Source of the DNA: Polyangium jinanense
GTDB taxonomy: Bacteria > Myxococcota > Polyangia > Polyangiales > Polyangiaceae
Assembly: GCF_028435365.1 (NCBI RefSeq)
Contig: NZ_JAGTJJ010000043.1
Span: 1 to 64,000, forward strand
Reading direction: 5' to 3'
Length of the DNA: 64,000 nucleotides
The position numbers and the translations under genes were made by a program. Of the stretch, positions 13,695-22,098 are shown piece after piece (the stretch's first letter is position 1; each line of letters starts with the position of its first letter). The notes under the pieces are model-generated. The model saw only the letters and a list, made by a program, of their open reading frames with translations, made no database searches and was not told the DNA's origin.

Positions 13695-15779
13695 ATGCCG
13701 ATTCTCGAGTTGACGTTTGCCTGCGGAGAGAGCTCGCTGTCGGTGCGGCGCTTCTCGGTGCACGAGACGGTGTCGGGGCTGTTCACGGTCTCCGTGTGGG
13801 CGCGGTCCGAGAGCCCGAGCATCGACCTCGAGGCGATCATCGGGCAACCGGCGTCCTTGCGGGTCGTGAGCGGATGGCTCTTCGCGCGGCTCGGCGGCGC
13901 GCGACTCTGGACCGGCATCGTGAGCTCGATCGAGCAGGTGCAGGCGGTGCAGCCTGCGTCGGGCGCGAAAGAGCTGTCGACCTACTCGCTGCGCATCGTG
14001 CCCGACCTGTGGATGCTCACGCAGCGGCGGAACTACCGCATCTTCCAGCACCTCTCGATCCCGGACATCGTCGACGAGCTCCTCGACGACTGGGGCATTG
14101 ATAAGGTCTGGGAGATCGATCGCGGCAAGTACCCGAAGCTCGAGTACAAGGTGCAGTACGGCGAGAGTGATTTTGCGTTCTTCGGCCGTTTGCTCGAAGA
14201 GGCGGGGATCGGCTTCACGTTTGCGGACGACGACGCGAAGGGCTCGAAGCTGACCCTCTCCGACAAGCTCGAATCGAACACGCCGCGGCCTGGCGGGGCT
14301 CTTCCGTACGTGGACAACCCGAACCAGGAGGCCGAGAAGGAGTTCGTCTCAGGGATCCGTTTGTCCTACGGGGTGCGGCCCGGGGCGCACACGATCCGCG
14401 ACTACGACTTCCGGAACCCCTCGTTCGAGCTCTTCGGCGAGGCGCCGAAGGCCAAGGGGCAAGAAGCGAAGTACGAGCAGTACCATTACGAGCCCGGGGC
14501 ATTCCTGGTCGAAGGTGGCAAGGGCGGCGGGACGCCGGCCGCGGATGACAAGGGCGTCGCGCGATACGATCAAGGGTTCGGCAAGGGGCGCGCGACGCGC
14601 CTGCTCGGCGGGACGCGGGTGGACCGGCGCGTGGTGTCGTTCGACACGAACACGATCGATCTCTGGCCGGGGGAGGTTTTTTCGATCGACCGGCATCCGC
14701 ACGCGGACATCACGGAGTCGACGAAGCTGCTCGTGACCGAGTTTTCGGTGGAGGGGACGCCGGAGGGCGAGTGGAGCATGTCCGGACAAGCAGTCTTCAC
14801 GGATGCGCCCTACAGGCCGCCGCAGCGGACGCCGAAGCCGCGCGTCGAGGGCGTGCAGAGCGCGCGGGTCGTGGGGCCGAACGGCCAGGAGATCCACACG
14901 GACGAGTTTGGCCGGGTACGCGTGCAATTCCCCTGGGACCGCGAAGGAAAGAACGACGACAACAGCTCCTGCTGGATCCGCGTGAGCCAGGGCTGGGCCG
15001 GGACGGGTTATGGGATGATCGTGCTCCCGCGTATCGGGCAGGAGGTCATGGTGGGTTTCCTGGAGGGCGACCCCGACCAACCGATCATCGTGGGCCGCGT
15101 CTACAACGCGAAACAGGCGGTGCCGTACAAGCTGCCGGAGCACAAGACGCGCAGCATGTGGAAGAGTGATTCGTCGCTCGGCTCGGACGGGTTCAACGAG
15201 ATCATGTTCGAGGACCTCAAGGGCCAGGAGCTCGTGTACGAGCAGGCGCAGAAGAACCGGCGCAGGCTGGTGAAGAACGACGAGACGATCACGATCGGGC
15301 ACGATCGGCAAAAGCTCGTGAAGAACGACGAGTCCGAAAAGACGCTCGGGTTCCTGAAGGTCTACGTCGGCAAGGACCAGGACATCGTCGTCAAACAGAA
15401 CAAGCGGGAGCGAATCGAGGGGGATTCGCATCTGCGGGTGTACGGGAAGCGCAATCAGCGGATCGAGGGGAAACAATCGCTGACGGTGAAGGGCGATAGG
15501 CACGAGCTCGTCGGGAAGAACTATGCGATCGGGGTCAACGAGGAGATCCACGTCGCGGCGGGGACGGCCATTGTCATCGAGGCAGGAAAGGACCTGACGA
15601 TCAAGGGGCCGGGCGGGTTCGTGCGGATTGACCAGAGCGGGGTGACGATTCGCGGGAAGCAGGTGCGGATCAACAGCGGTGGGTCGCCGGGGAGCGGGAA
15701 GGGGTCGAGCCCGGACGAGCCGGAAGAGGCGATCGAGGCCGAGGTGGATGACGTCAGCGTGACGCTGATCGGGCAGTAG
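13695..15779 (+). CDS. vgrG: T6SS VgrG spike protein (TssI)
   Basis: A 694-residue VgrG. The N-terminal gp27-like part runs to about residue 370 (conserved FQHLSIPDIVDELLDDWGID, YGESDFAFFGRLLEEAGI). The gp5-like OB domain follows with GQEIHTDEFGRVRVQFPWD, CWIRVSQGWAG and VGFLEGDPDQPIIVGRVYNA. The C-terminal beta-prism repeats contain LVKNDE and GKRNQRIEG strands, and the protein ends after a short charged tail, so it carries no fused effector. It forms the tip of the T6SS tube in the cytoplasm and is exported. It is the first gene of an operon with PAAR, adaptor and deacetylase genes. Confidence 0.97.
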   Translation: MPILELTFACGESSLSVRRFSVHETVSGLFTVSVWARSESPSIDLEAIIGQPASLRVVSGWLFARLGGARLWTGIVSSIEQVQAVQPASGAKELSTYSLRIVPDLWMLTQRRNYRIFQHLSIPDIVDELLDDWGIDKVWEIDRGKYPKLEYKVQYGESDFAFFGRLLEEAGIGFTFADDDAKGSKLTLSDKLESNTPRPGGALPYVDNPNQEAEKEFVSGIRLSYGVRPGAHTIRDYDFRNPSFELFGEAPKAKGQEAKYEQYHYEPGAFLVEGGKGGGTPAADDKGVARYDQGFGKGRATRLLGGTRVDRRVVSFDTNTIDLWPGEVFSIDRHPHADITESTKLLVTEFSVEGTPEGEWSMSGQAVFTDAPYRPPQRTPKPRVEGVQSARVVGPNGQEIHTDEFGRVRVQFPWDREGKNDDNSSCWIRVSQGWAGTGYGMIVLPRIGQEVMVGFLEGDPDQPIIVGRVYNAKQAVPYKLPEHKTRSMWKSDSSLGSDGFNEIMFEDLKGQELVYEQAQKNRRRLVKNDETITIGHDRQKLVKNDESEKTLGFLKVYVGKDQDIVVKQNKRERIEGDSHLRVYGKRNQRIEGKQSLTVKGDRHELVGKNYAIGVNEEIHVAAGTAIVIEAGKDLTIKGPGGFVRIDQSGVTIRGKQVRINSGGSPGSGKGSSPDEPEEAIEAEVDDVSVTLIGQ

Positions 15780-15790
15780 GAGGAGGAGCG

Positions 15791-16153
15791 ATGCCGCCGG
15801 CTGCGAGGATTCTGGATCGACATACGTGCCCGCTGCACCCACCGAACGTGATCGTGACGGGAGAGGAGACGGTCGTCGTTGGGTACCAGTGGCAGGCGCG
15901 CGTGGGGGACATGGAGGCTTGCGGCGCGTCCATTGTCATGGGTGAACCGACGGTGATCATCGGATACAAGGATGCGGCGCGGAGAGGGGATCCGACGAGT
16001 CACGGGGGGCGGATCGTTTCAGGATGTCCGACGGTGCTGATCGGGTCGAATCCGCAGATGGATACCCTGCGCACGGACAAACCGTTCTGCGAAGAATGCG
16101 AGCGGAAGAAGAAGGAGCGCGAGGAGCGGCGGAAGAGGGGGCGGAAGTCGTGA
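15791..16153 (+). CDS. PAAR-domain protein
   Basis: A 120-residue protein with two PAAR half-motifs: GDMEACGA near residue 38 and GDPTSHGGRIVSGCPTVLIG near 68. PAAR proteins cap the VgrG spike and attach effectors. The C-terminus is a strongly charged Lys/Arg/Glu helix (about 100-120) that could dock to the next gene product. The ATG is preceded by AGGAGGAGCG and starts 11 bp after vgrG; its stop overlaps the GTG of the adaptor gene (GTGA). Together these indicate one message. The N-terminal Cys/His residues (HTCPLHPPNV) fit the metal site of PAAR proteins. Confidence 0.94.
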   Translation: MPPAARILDRHTCPLHPPNVIVTGEETVVVGYQWQARVGDMEACGASIVMGEPTVIIGYKDAARRGDPTSHGGRIVSGCPTVLIGSNPQMDTLRTDKPFCEECERKKKEREERRKRGRKS

Positions 16154-17037
16154 CAGCGCCGCGGCTCATCATGGAGGTTCGGTGGGGGAGGCTCGCGGGC
16201 ACGAAGATCGTGTTGAAGGCGGGGCAAACGGTGCGCGTGGGGCGGATGGCGGGCGCCGATTTCGTGGTTGAGAATGATGGCGAGATGTCGCGGCTGCATT
16301 TCGAGATCGGGTGGGATGGGGTGCGGGCGGTCGTGAGGGATCTTGGGAGCATCAAGGGGACGATGCTCGGGGGAAAGGCGATCGAGGGGGAGGAGGAGAT
16401 CCCGCACGGGGGGTGGATTCAGGCGGGCGAGACGGATTTCATGGTGTACGTCGAGGGGAGGACGCCGGCGCCAGAGGACGAGAGCGACGAGGAGGATCGG
16501 GAGGCGGCGCGGGAGGAGCGGAAGCGGCGGGAGGCGGCCGAGAAGGCGCTCGAGGAGCTGCGGGGGGTGGCGGGGCGGGAGAAGCTTTATGCGGTGGTGG
16601 ATGCGGCGCGGGATGATCGCATTTTGGAATTGCTGAGGGAGCACGTGGAGCCGCATCGGTCGCTGTACGACGGGGTCGAGGGGGAGACGCTGGAGGAGGT
16701 GGCGCCGTATCTGGTGGGGCCGATGCGGGAGGATTCGGGGCTGCTCGACAAGCTCGTCCTGGAGGGGTGGGGGAGGCGGTGGGGGATCTGGTGTACGAGT
16801 GAGGAGCGGTTTGTCGAGGTACGGCGACATTGGAGACGGTTTTTGATGGTGGAGCTGGAGGAGACGGGGGAGCGGGTTTATTTTAGGTTTTATGATCCAG
16901 GGGTGATGAGGGTGTTCTGGGATACCTGTAACGAATCACAGCGCACGGAAATGAAGGGCGACCTGGTCCTTTCTTACGAGGCTGAGCATCAAGAGCTGCT
17001 GGTGCATGGCTCACCTGCGTGGATGGCTCCACGATGA
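16150..17037 (+). CDS. FHA-DUF4123 T6SS effector adaptor
   Basis: A 295-residue fusion. Residues about 8-95 are an FHA phosphothreonine-binding domain (VRVGRMAGADFVVENDGEMSRLHFEI, then VRDLGSIKGTMLGGKAI). A charged helical linker (about 105-135) follows, then a DUF4123 domain (about 145-275; LYAVVDAARDD, RFYDPGVMRVFWDTC). DUF4123 proteins (Tap-1/TEC) load effectors onto VgrG and are not secreted. GTG at 16150 is chosen because it overlaps the PAAR stop by four bases; ATG at 16171 is the alternative. Its stop overlaps the deacetylase ATG (ATGA). An FHA on an adaptor suggests control by Ser/Thr phosphorylation (inference). Confidence 0.9.
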   Translation: MTAPRLIMEVRWGRLAGTKIVLKAGQTVRVGRMAGADFVVENDGEMSRLHFEIGWDGVRAVVRDLGSIKGTMLGGKAIEGEEEIPHGGWIQAGETDFMVYVEGRTPAPEDESDEEDREAAREERKRREAAEKALEELRGVAGREKLYAVVDAARDDRILELLREHVEPHRSLYDGVEGETLEEVAPYLVGPMREDSGLLDKLVLEGWGRRWGIWCTSEERFVEVRRHWRRFLMVELEETGERVYFRFYDPGVMRVFWDTCNESQRTEMKGDLVLSYEAEHQELLVHGSPAWMAPR

Positions 17038-17753
17038 TGAAAATACCTGCGCCGCAACTACGTAAGCTCGCTCAAGGTGCCAAGAACGCGCAGGCGCAGA
17101 GCGGCCGCCCCGTTCGATTGGATAAAGACGGGACCGAATTGCCGATCAATGCGTGTCCGCAGATGTACCGCGCGATTTTGACGTTCGATGATGGTCCAGA
17201 GCCGACGCGTGAGCTGGAGCGCATTATAGCAATACTGAATGACAATGGCATAAGGGGCGTATTTTATTTGCTTGGTGAGGAGACAAAAAGGAGCCCTGAT
17301 GCTGCTAGGCTTATTGTCGAAAGCGGGCATATCGCTCAGAGTCATTCGTGGGATCACGAGGGTTCGGGCCTGGTTCGGTTCCACAAGAAACAGGACATTG
17401 TCGAGAACCTGAATCGAGCTCAGATGGCGATCGCAGAGGCCACAGGCAAGGCACCGACGAGGCTACGTCCTCCATTCGGCGCTCGCAACCAGCTTGTGCG
17501 TGAGGCAGTCGGAGAGGTTGGCCTGAAGCTCACGCTCTGGGACATCGATACGAATGACTGGCGAAAGCCAAAGGGACTCGACGAACATAAGTTCAGCCCT
17601 GCCCGCGCGAGCTGGAAGAAAATGTATGACGAACGCAAGCATCCGCTGGATATCTTGATGCATGTCCAGCAGGAAACTGCGGACCGTCTTGACGGTTTTA
17701 TCAAATCGATGAAGGGTGACTGCTGGCAATTCACCGTGTACGAAGGCGCATGA
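17034..17753 (+). CDS. NodB-type polysaccharide deacetylase, probable T6SS effector
   Basis: A 239-residue CE4 deacetylase. Seen: TFDDGP (residues 50-55, catalytic base and metal Asp), the HSWDH metal motif (H104, H108), RPPFGARN, DIDTNDW and a late LMHV with the catalytic His. These enzymes remove acetyl groups from peptidoglycan or chitin-like polymers. There is no signal peptide, which fits export by T6SS rather than Sec. ATG at 17034 overlaps the adaptor stop (ATGA). Base composition is lower in GC than its neighbours, hinting at transfer. It is the last gene of the VgrG/PAAR/adaptor unit; no obvious immunity gene follows, as expected if the target is a cell wall. Confidence 0.88.
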   Translation: MMKIPAPQLRKLAQGAKNAQAQSGRPVRLDKDGTELPINACPQMYRAILTFDDGPEPTRELERIIAILNDNGIRGVFYLLGEETKRSPDAARLIVESGHIAQSHSWDHEGSGLVRFHKKQDIVENLNRAQMAIAEATGKAPTRLRPPFGARNQLVREAVGEVGLKLTLWDIDTNDWRKPKGLDEHKFSPARASWKKMYDERKHPLDILMHVQQETADRLDGFIKSMKGDCWQFTVYEGA

Positions 17754-17844
17754 TGTTGCACTGCGGTGTGACAAGCACATGTCCATGGTCGCAAGTAAAT
17801 GATGGTCCTTGGGTGGCTTGCTGGTCACCTCGCGCAGGGTTCCA

Positions 17845-20508
17845 ATGGCGGTTCTAGATCTACATATCAGAGCGAATATCACCGCGGCTCTTTCGCCTTA
17901 CCGGTTCTCCATCCGTGAATCCGCCTCCTCCCTCTTCACCGTATCCCTCTGGGCTCATTCTCCCGACCCTAGCCTCGACCTGACAGCCGTCCTCGACCAG
18001 CCAGCCACCTTCCGTATCGTCGCGGGCTACCTCGAGGTCGCCAACCTCGGTGCCCGTACCTTCCGCGGCATCATCGTCGACACCGAACAGGTTTACGCCC
18101 TCCAGCCCGCCCCCGGTCAGAAGGGCCTCTCGACCTACCACTTCCGCATCGTTCCCGACCTCTTCCGCCTCACCCAGCGCCGCGGCAACCGCATCTTCCA
18201 GCACCTCTCCATCCCCGACATCATCGACAAACTCCTCGCCGAGTGGTCCGTCGAGAAGGTCTGGCACATCGACCGCACGAGCTATCCCAAGCTCGAATAC
18301 AAGGTCCAGTACGCCGAGACCGACTTCCAGTTCGTCAGCCGCCTCCTCGAAGAAGCCGGCATCGTCTACACCTTCCCCGAATCCGAGGATGGCAAGCTCG
18401 CCCTGAGCGACCGACTCGAAGCGAACCCCCGGCGCCCCGGCCCCCCCATCCGCTACGTCGATCACCCCAGCCAGGCCTCCGAGAAGGAGTGCGTCACCGC
18501 TGTCCGCTTCGCCCGCGAGGTCCGCCCCGGCGCCTTCGCCGCTCGCGACCACGATTTTCGCAACCCGGACTTCCCCCTCTTCGGCGACGCGCCGCACGCC
18601 AGCGCCCCCGAGGCTCGCCTCGAGCAATACCACTTCGATCAGGGCGCCTTCCTCGTCGAGACCGGCAAAGGCGGCGGCACGCCCGTCGCCGATGACAAGG
18701 GGGTTGCCCGCCATGATGCGAAATACGGCAAGCTCCTCGCCGAGCGCTCCCTCCACGGCGAGCGCGCCGGCGTCCGCGGCGTCTTCTTCGAGGCCAACAC
18801 CTTCGACCTCGCCCCCGGCGCCGTCTTCTCGATCGACCAACATCCGCATCCCGATCTCCCGCACGATCGCAAGCTGCTCGTCCTGGAGACCACCCTCGAG
18901 GGCACGGCCAACGACGAATGGAGCCTCACCGGCCACGCGGTCTTCGCCGACACGCCTCATCGCCCCCCGCGCCGCACACCCAAGCCCATCGTCCACGGTC
19001 TGCAGAGCGCAACCGTGGTCGGACCCCAAGGACAGGAGGTGCATACGGATGAGTTCGGGCGGGTCCGCGTGCAATTCCCTTGGGACCGCGAAGGCAAGAA
19101 GAACGACGGAAGCTCCTGCTGGGTGCGCGTCAATCAGGGCTGGGGCGGGATGGGCTACGGGATGATCGTCCTGCCGCGCATCGGGCAGGAGGTGATGGTG
19201 GGTTTCCTGGAGGGTGACCCGGACCAACCGATCATCGTCGGCCGCGTGTACAACGCGGTCCAGCAGGTGCCTTACAGGCTGCCCGAGCACAAGACGCGGA
19301 GCACGTGGAAAAGCGACTCGTCGCTCGGGTCGGGCGGCTTCAACGAGATCATGTTCGAGGATCTCAAGGAGAAGGAGCTCGTCTGGCAGCAGGCGGAGAA
19401 GGATCGGACGCGGCTGGTCAAGAATGACGAGTTCGCTACCGTGGTGCACGATCGGCAGAAGCTGGTGAAAAATGACGAATTCGAGCACACGGACGGTTGC
19501 CGCTGGCGGTGGGTCGGCAACGACGGCGATCAGGTCACGATGCAGAAGAAGCGCGAGCGCATCGACGGCGACGTGAGCGTGGAGGTGCTCGGCAGCCGGA
19601 ACGAGCAAGTCGACGGAAACCATTCGCTCACCGTGGTGGACGATCGGCAAGAAGGGGTGAGCGGGCGCTATGCGTTGAAGGCGAACGAGCAGATCCACGC
19701 ACTGGCCGGCGAGGAGCTCGTCGCCGAGGCGGACGAGGATCTGACGGTGGCCGGACCTGGTGGGTTTCTCCGCATTGATGCCAGCGGGGTGACGATCGAG
19801 GGGACGCTGGTCAAGATCAACGTGTCGGGCAAACCCGGCAAAGGGAAGGGAAGCAAGCCCCAGGGACCGGAGGAGCCGGCGCTCGGGGCGCACGCCGGCA
19901 GCGCGGAGAGAGGGGCTCGGGACGAACAGGCCGGAGGGGGAGGCGAGGGCGCTTTTGCAGGAGGTCAGGGTAAGGCAAAACGGCAACGCAAGCGGAAGTA
20001 TCCGAGAGGAGCCGTGGATTGCCGTGGCAAGATGCTCATCCAGCAAGAGAAGCCCATGTCCTGCGGCCCGGCGGCGGTCCGGATGGTCATCCAGTCCCGG
20101 ACGGGCGTGAACGTGGCAGAGGAAACGCTGCGCGAGGAGTCCAGCGCGCGCGGAAGTCCGCCCGGCTACGACGAGTTCAATGGTACGTACACCCGTGACA
20201 TACTGACCATGCTCAAGGATCACGGCGTCTCCAACCCTGGCCAATGGAAGCGCAAAGCGACCATCAAGGATATGGAGTCGGCGCTCGCGAAAGGGAGACC
20301 GGCCATGCTCTTGCTCCGCTCGCCGGGCCACTTCGTGGTGCTCGATGGAATTCAAACAACCGCGGATGGCAAGAAGAAGCTTCTCATCCGTGACCCAGCT
20401 TTACCTGGAAGACAAGGGTGCCGGCAGATAGCGGTCGGCGGCGACGAATGGAACACCAGGATAGCGAACTCCGATGACCCAGGCTGGGTCCTCGATCTAC
20501 CCCGGTGA
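17845..20508 (+). CDS. vgrG: Evolved VgrG with C-terminal C39-like cysteine peptidase domain
   Basis: An 887-residue VgrG. Residues 1-640 parallel the first VgrG (FQHLSIPDIIDKLL, HTDEFGRVRVQFPWD, GWGGMGYGMIVLPRIGQEVM). A Gly/Lys-rich linker (about 655-720) leads to a C-terminal domain (about 730-887) with a papain-like/C39-like layout: C740 in MSCGPAAVRM, H829 in SPGHFVVLDGI and D850 in IRDPALPG. This is the classic Cys-His-Asp arrangement seen in C39 and AvrRpt2-type peptidases, so the domain is likely a protease effector delivered as part of the spike. ATG at 17845 matches the start of the other VgrG. No PAAR follows it directly. Confidence 0.95.
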   Translation: MAVLDLHIRANITAALSPYRFSIRESASSLFTVSLWAHSPDPSLDLTAVLDQPATFRIVAGYLEVANLGARTFRGIIVDTEQVYALQPAPGQKGLSTYHFRIVPDLFRLTQRRGNRIFQHLSIPDIIDKLLAEWSVEKVWHIDRTSYPKLEYKVQYAETDFQFVSRLLEEAGIVYTFPESEDGKLALSDRLEANPRRPGPPIRYVDHPSQASEKECVTAVRFAREVRPGAFAARDHDFRNPDFPLFGDAPHASAPEARLEQYHFDQGAFLVETGKGGGTPVADDKGVARHDAKYGKLLAERSLHGERAGVRGVFFEANTFDLAPGAVFSIDQHPHPDLPHDRKLLVLETTLEGTANDEWSLTGHAVFADTPHRPPRRTPKPIVHGLQSATVVGPQGQEVHTDEFGRVRVQFPWDREGKKNDGSSCWVRVNQGWGGMGYGMIVLPRIGQEVMVGFLEGDPDQPIIVGRVYNAVQQVPYRLPEHKTRSTWKSDSSLGSGGFNEIMFEDLKEKELVWQQAEKDRTRLVKNDEFATVVHDRQKLVKNDEFEHTDGCRWRWVGNDGDQVTMQKKRERIDGDVSVEVLGSRNEQVDGNHSLTVVDDRQEGVSGRYALKANEQIHALAGEELVAEADEDLTVAGPGGFLRIDASGVTIEGTLVKINVSGKPGKGKGSKPQGPEEPALGAHAGSAERGARDEQAGGGGEGAFAGGQGKAKRQRKRKYPRGAVDCRGKMLIQQEKPMSCGPAAVRMVIQSRTGVNVAEETLREESSARGSPPGYDEFNGTYTRDILTMLKDHGVSNPGQWKRKATIKDMESALAKGRPAMLLLRSPGHFVVLDGIQTTADGKKKLLIRDPALPGRQGCRQIAVGGDEWNTRIANSDDPGWVLDLPR

Positions 20509-20541
20509 CGACCATCCGCGGATCACTCATCACGAACCTGT

Positions 20542-21138
20542 ATGGATAACGAAGACTATATCGATGCCGTGGCCGACGATTCCGAGCGCTTGCTCGGGGT
20601 GCCGTTCGACGATCTGCTCGTCACCGTCATAGAAACAAAGTTCCCCTGGCTGCACGCGGGCCGGGTGGTATGGGCGCGGACGCAGGACTGGAAGCAAGCG
20701 TTATTCTGGGTGAAGCCAGACGGCGAGGTGAGGCACCTCAATGGCCCTGACGGGCTCGCGAACCTGTCACGGATGCTCGTCGAGAGCACAGGGCCTTTGC
20801 CGAAGGGGCTTCCCCCGATCAAGCTGGCAGAGGCTACCCGGCAGCTCACGTTCGAACCCCGCGGGCAGGTCGCCTCGCGAGAATTCTTGCAGCGGGTGAG
20901 ACCGTACATGGCCAACTGGCTCGCCGAGGACAACCCGCAGAGCCGGAAGCTCTTCGAGGAGCAGTGCGAGGATCCGGCGCTGCACCAGCAGGGGCACGGA
21001 TGGACGCTCTTGTTTCGATGCTTCAACGTGAAAGGAGGTGTCGAGCTGTGGACCGTCAAGGGAGACGAATCGCACGTCGCCGAGACGAAAAAGACGCTGG
21101 TCTGTCCCGCGGGGACGTTCGTCTGGCCCATGGCATGA
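20542..21138 (+). CDS. Unknown protein after the peptidase VgrG, candidate immunity
   Basis: A 198-residue soluble protein with no recognised domain, signal peptide or membrane segment. It begins 33 bp after the peptidase-bearing VgrG and uses the same strand, a position typical of T6SS immunity genes. The sequence is rich in Trp and contains repeated short charged segments (FWVKPDGEVRHLNGPDG, VELWTVKGDES) that resemble beta-rich inhibitor folds. No enzymatic residues stand out. The role as an inhibitor of the cysteine peptidase is inference from position only. Confidence 0.55.
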   Translation: MDNEDYIDAVADDSERLLGVPFDDLLVTVIETKFPWLHAGRVVWARTQDWKQALFWVKPDGEVRHLNGPDGLANLSRMLVESTGPLPKGLPPIKLAEATRQLTFEPRGQVASREFLQRVRPYMANWLAEDNPQSRKLFEEQCEDPALHQQGHGWTLLFRCFNVKGGVELWTVKGDESHVAETKKTLVCPAGTFVWPMA

Positions 21139-21274
21139 CGGCTAGAACAGCCTGGCTTCTTCGGTAGGCGAACTGAGTGCTGGTTGCGTGAACAATGAGG
21201 TCGAGCAGTTTTGCACGTCATAGGGCATCGATCGACCCACGTCCACGCAATAGCAGAAAAGGAGGTACGTCGAG

Positions 21275-22027
21275 ATGAACGGCACGATGCTCCGACCGGC
21301 GGTGCTCTACGTTAGAGGTAAGATGTTCGTCCTCGGCACGCGCCACGATGACCTCCCCGCCGCGCCCCTCGAAGGTCCGGCTGCGGAGGCGACCGTCGCC
21401 AAGCTACTGGGCGATCCGGTGAACTACACGTACGTGAGGAGCTTCCTGTCTGCCGTCACGGAGATAGGTGCCCAATCCGCTCGCGACAAGGACGTCTTAC
21501 CGGTGCTCGTGCGGGCCCTGCAGCGAGGAACGCTGAAGATCGCCGAGCTGCCGATCCACCCCACCACGTCGCTCGAAATCAAGAAGACCGGAAAGCTCAC
21601 GCTGAGCGAGGTCTCGTGGGGCGAGACGGCAGGGATTTATCCCACGAAGACCAGCAAGCCAACCGAGCAGGAGAAATACAATCCAGCTCAGTGGGACGAC
21701 GCCAAGCTCCTGTCGCTGATGAAGGCCCGGGCTGCCATTCATGATGTCGCCAAGCGAAACTCGCAGGTCAGGAAGAACTCGAACTTCTCGAAGTTCACGA
21801 ACTTCCTTAAACCCTATCACTGCATCGAGAACTTCCCGCCCCTCGACCCCGAGATCACGCAGGACGTCAAATGGTTCTACATCTCGAGCAAGGAGAAGGA
21901 GCCTAGCGTGCACCCGGGGACATCGGGGACCGAGCTGGTGAAATCCTACGGGGAGTTTTACTGCAATGGCGGTGGCGATGTGAAGAAAGGCGCTGCGTAC
22001 ATCCTATTTTACAAGAAATCGTCCTGA
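21275..22027 (+). CDS. Unknown protein, last gene of the VgrG peptidase module
   Basis: A 250-residue soluble protein starting after a strong AAAGGAGG Shine-Dalgarno. It has an N-terminal beta-rich part (RPAVLYVRGKMFVLGTR) and a Lys-rich middle (KRNSQVRKNSNFSKFTNFLK, about 166-185) with a late CxxxxxxV block. No known family was recognised. It lies 136 bp after the candidate immunity gene and ends convergent to the minus-strand T6SS module. It may be a second effector or an accessory factor; AT content and codon choice differ somewhat from the kinase genes, as elsewhere in the island. Confidence 0.55.
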   Translation: MNGTMLRPAVLYVRGKMFVLGTRHDDLPAAPLEGPAAEATVAKLLGDPVNYTYVRSFLSAVTEIGAQSARDKDVLPVLVRALQRGTLKIAELPIHPTTSLEIKKTGKLTLSEVSWGETAGIYPTKTSKPTEQEKYNPAQWDDAKLLSLMKARAAIHDVAKRNSQVRKNSNFSKFTNFLKPYHCIENFPPLDPEITQDVKWFYISSKEKEPSVHPGTSGTELVKSYGEFYCNGGGDVKKGAAYILFYKKSS

Positions 22028-22098
22028 CACTGGCAAAGGATCTCCCCTGCCCAGGTCGGAGGAGCACCGCGTAGCCGCCCAGTCGACGGGCGCTGGCC

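Noticed and set aside
14349..20355. Long frames antisense to both VgrG genes
   Set aside because: They shadow the VgrG reading frames, which carry all family motifs; no ribosome-binding sites or domains.
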